From Casuarius casuarius (Eukaryota; Chordata; Aves; Casuariiformes; Casuariidae): a DNA stretch of 64,000 nucleotides. Of this stretch, positions 63,256 to 64,000 are shown piece by piece. A program made the translations under genes and the position numbers. The notes beneath the pieces were generated by a model. The model had not been told where the DNA came from and did not search any database. It saw nothing but the letters and a program-made list of their open reading frames with translations. Where the stretch lies: NCBI GenBank assembly GCA_003342895.1, contig PTFA01000091.1, positions 3,144,057 through 3,208,056 of the forward strand, written 5' to 3'. Position 1 is the first letter of the stretch; each line of letters opens with the position of its first letter.

Positions 63256-64000
63256 CATGTACTTACTGCTTCTACTGCGCTTTCAGTATTTTAGCTCTAT
63301 GGGGACTGAAAGCGCATCGAAATTTTTTGAGAAGAATCCTACTTAACATTACATTTACTGAGGCCTAAGTTAAGAAAGAAATAAGAACAAAAGTTACATT
63401 ACCAGCTTGCCTGTTCTTAGCTTATAATACAGGGCCATGGCACAGCAATGGAGATTAACAAACCCCCATTGCTGCAGCACAGTAAGTCCATTCAAGAAGC
63501 CTCTTTGGGACCCTCCTGCTGACTTTCTGGCCACATCTGTCTGTCAACACTGTGGGAACGTTAATTTGGATATCAGGCTTTGTGTATCTGGATCCTTTCC
63601 AAAGCATGTGCTCCCCAGCTTGCATCAATTTAAATATTTCAGTTGGAAAAAAAAATCCCATCTATGGCTGAAATAGTTAAATAGTTACAAAGACCAGGCA
63701 TAAAGAACCTTGGGCAGACACGTTTGACTCTGAGAAGCAACTACCATCTTTGCTGTGACCCACATCTGATGCTGTTTGTTGTTGTAGTCCAACTGACAAG
63801 TCCAGTTGTACTAGGTACTGTGCCTACTGACAGCTTGTTTAAATGACAGTTGCAGCTATATTACTGTATTTATGTAATCACAGTGATGCTGTACAGGGAG
63901 ATTTCCCACAATGAAAGCAATAAGGTTAACCTTTATACCAGTTTATCTTTGCCCAAGTCCCTGCATTTCTATGTGCCTAAACTATTTCAGTAAGTAATCA

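Larger units (their letters stand above)
56693..64000 (-). other. Probable last-intron sequence of the EBF-like gene
   Basis: No coding exon is supported between the acceptor and the window end. The stretch holds palindromic or MITE-like elements (57,747-57,815 and 58,540-58,760), a repeat tail (60,335-60,450), a TA dinucleotide tract (61,685-61,712), a MIR-like piece (63,135-63,255) and one exon-like plus-strand segment (60,790-60,878). Classification as intron depends on the EBF call. Confidence 0.4.

Noticed and set aside
1..64000. Prokaryotic features (operons, CRISPR arrays, insertion sequences, phage genes) and endogenous retroviral genes
   Set aside because: No supporting reading frames, repeat-spacer arrays or LTR pairs were seen. 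The sequence is vertebrate non-coding DNA.

Overview
The window is eukaryotic: AT-rich vertebrate nuclear DNA with no long open reading frames, many homopolymer and dinucleotide tracts, and a scatter of old transposable-element fragments. The repeats include CR1 LINE pieces of the kind seen in turtles, crocodilians and birds, eroded MIR/L2-type pieces, and short palindromic elements with a TGAAGTCAATGG-like centre. This points to a sauropsid, most likely a turtle or crocodilian. A bird is less likely because so many ancient MIR-type copies are still readable. The species cannot be named from sequence alone.

Layout. Bases 1 to about 52,380 look like an intergenic desert. I find no supported protein-coding exon there, only interspersed repeats, simple repeats and a few exon-like or hairpin-like stretches listed as findings. 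Bases about 52,390 to 56,660 look like a long AT-rich 3' untranslated region on the minus strand. It ends at a short terminal coding segment (56,661-56,692, minus) with a clean splice acceptor and the C-terminal peptide (A)MTGLVVPPM-stop. I recognise that tail as the C-terminus of the EBF/COE (early B-cell factor, Collier/Olf/EBF) transcription factors. Bases 56,693 to 64,000 would then be part of the last intron of that gene.

The best reading is therefore the 3' end of an EBF-family gene next to a gene-poor flank. That fits the large introns and non-coding surroundings typical of developmental regulators. I see no bacterial-type features, CRISPR array, operon, viral genome or novel multi-gene system. 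Repeat family names rest on remembered similarity and are given with matching confidence.
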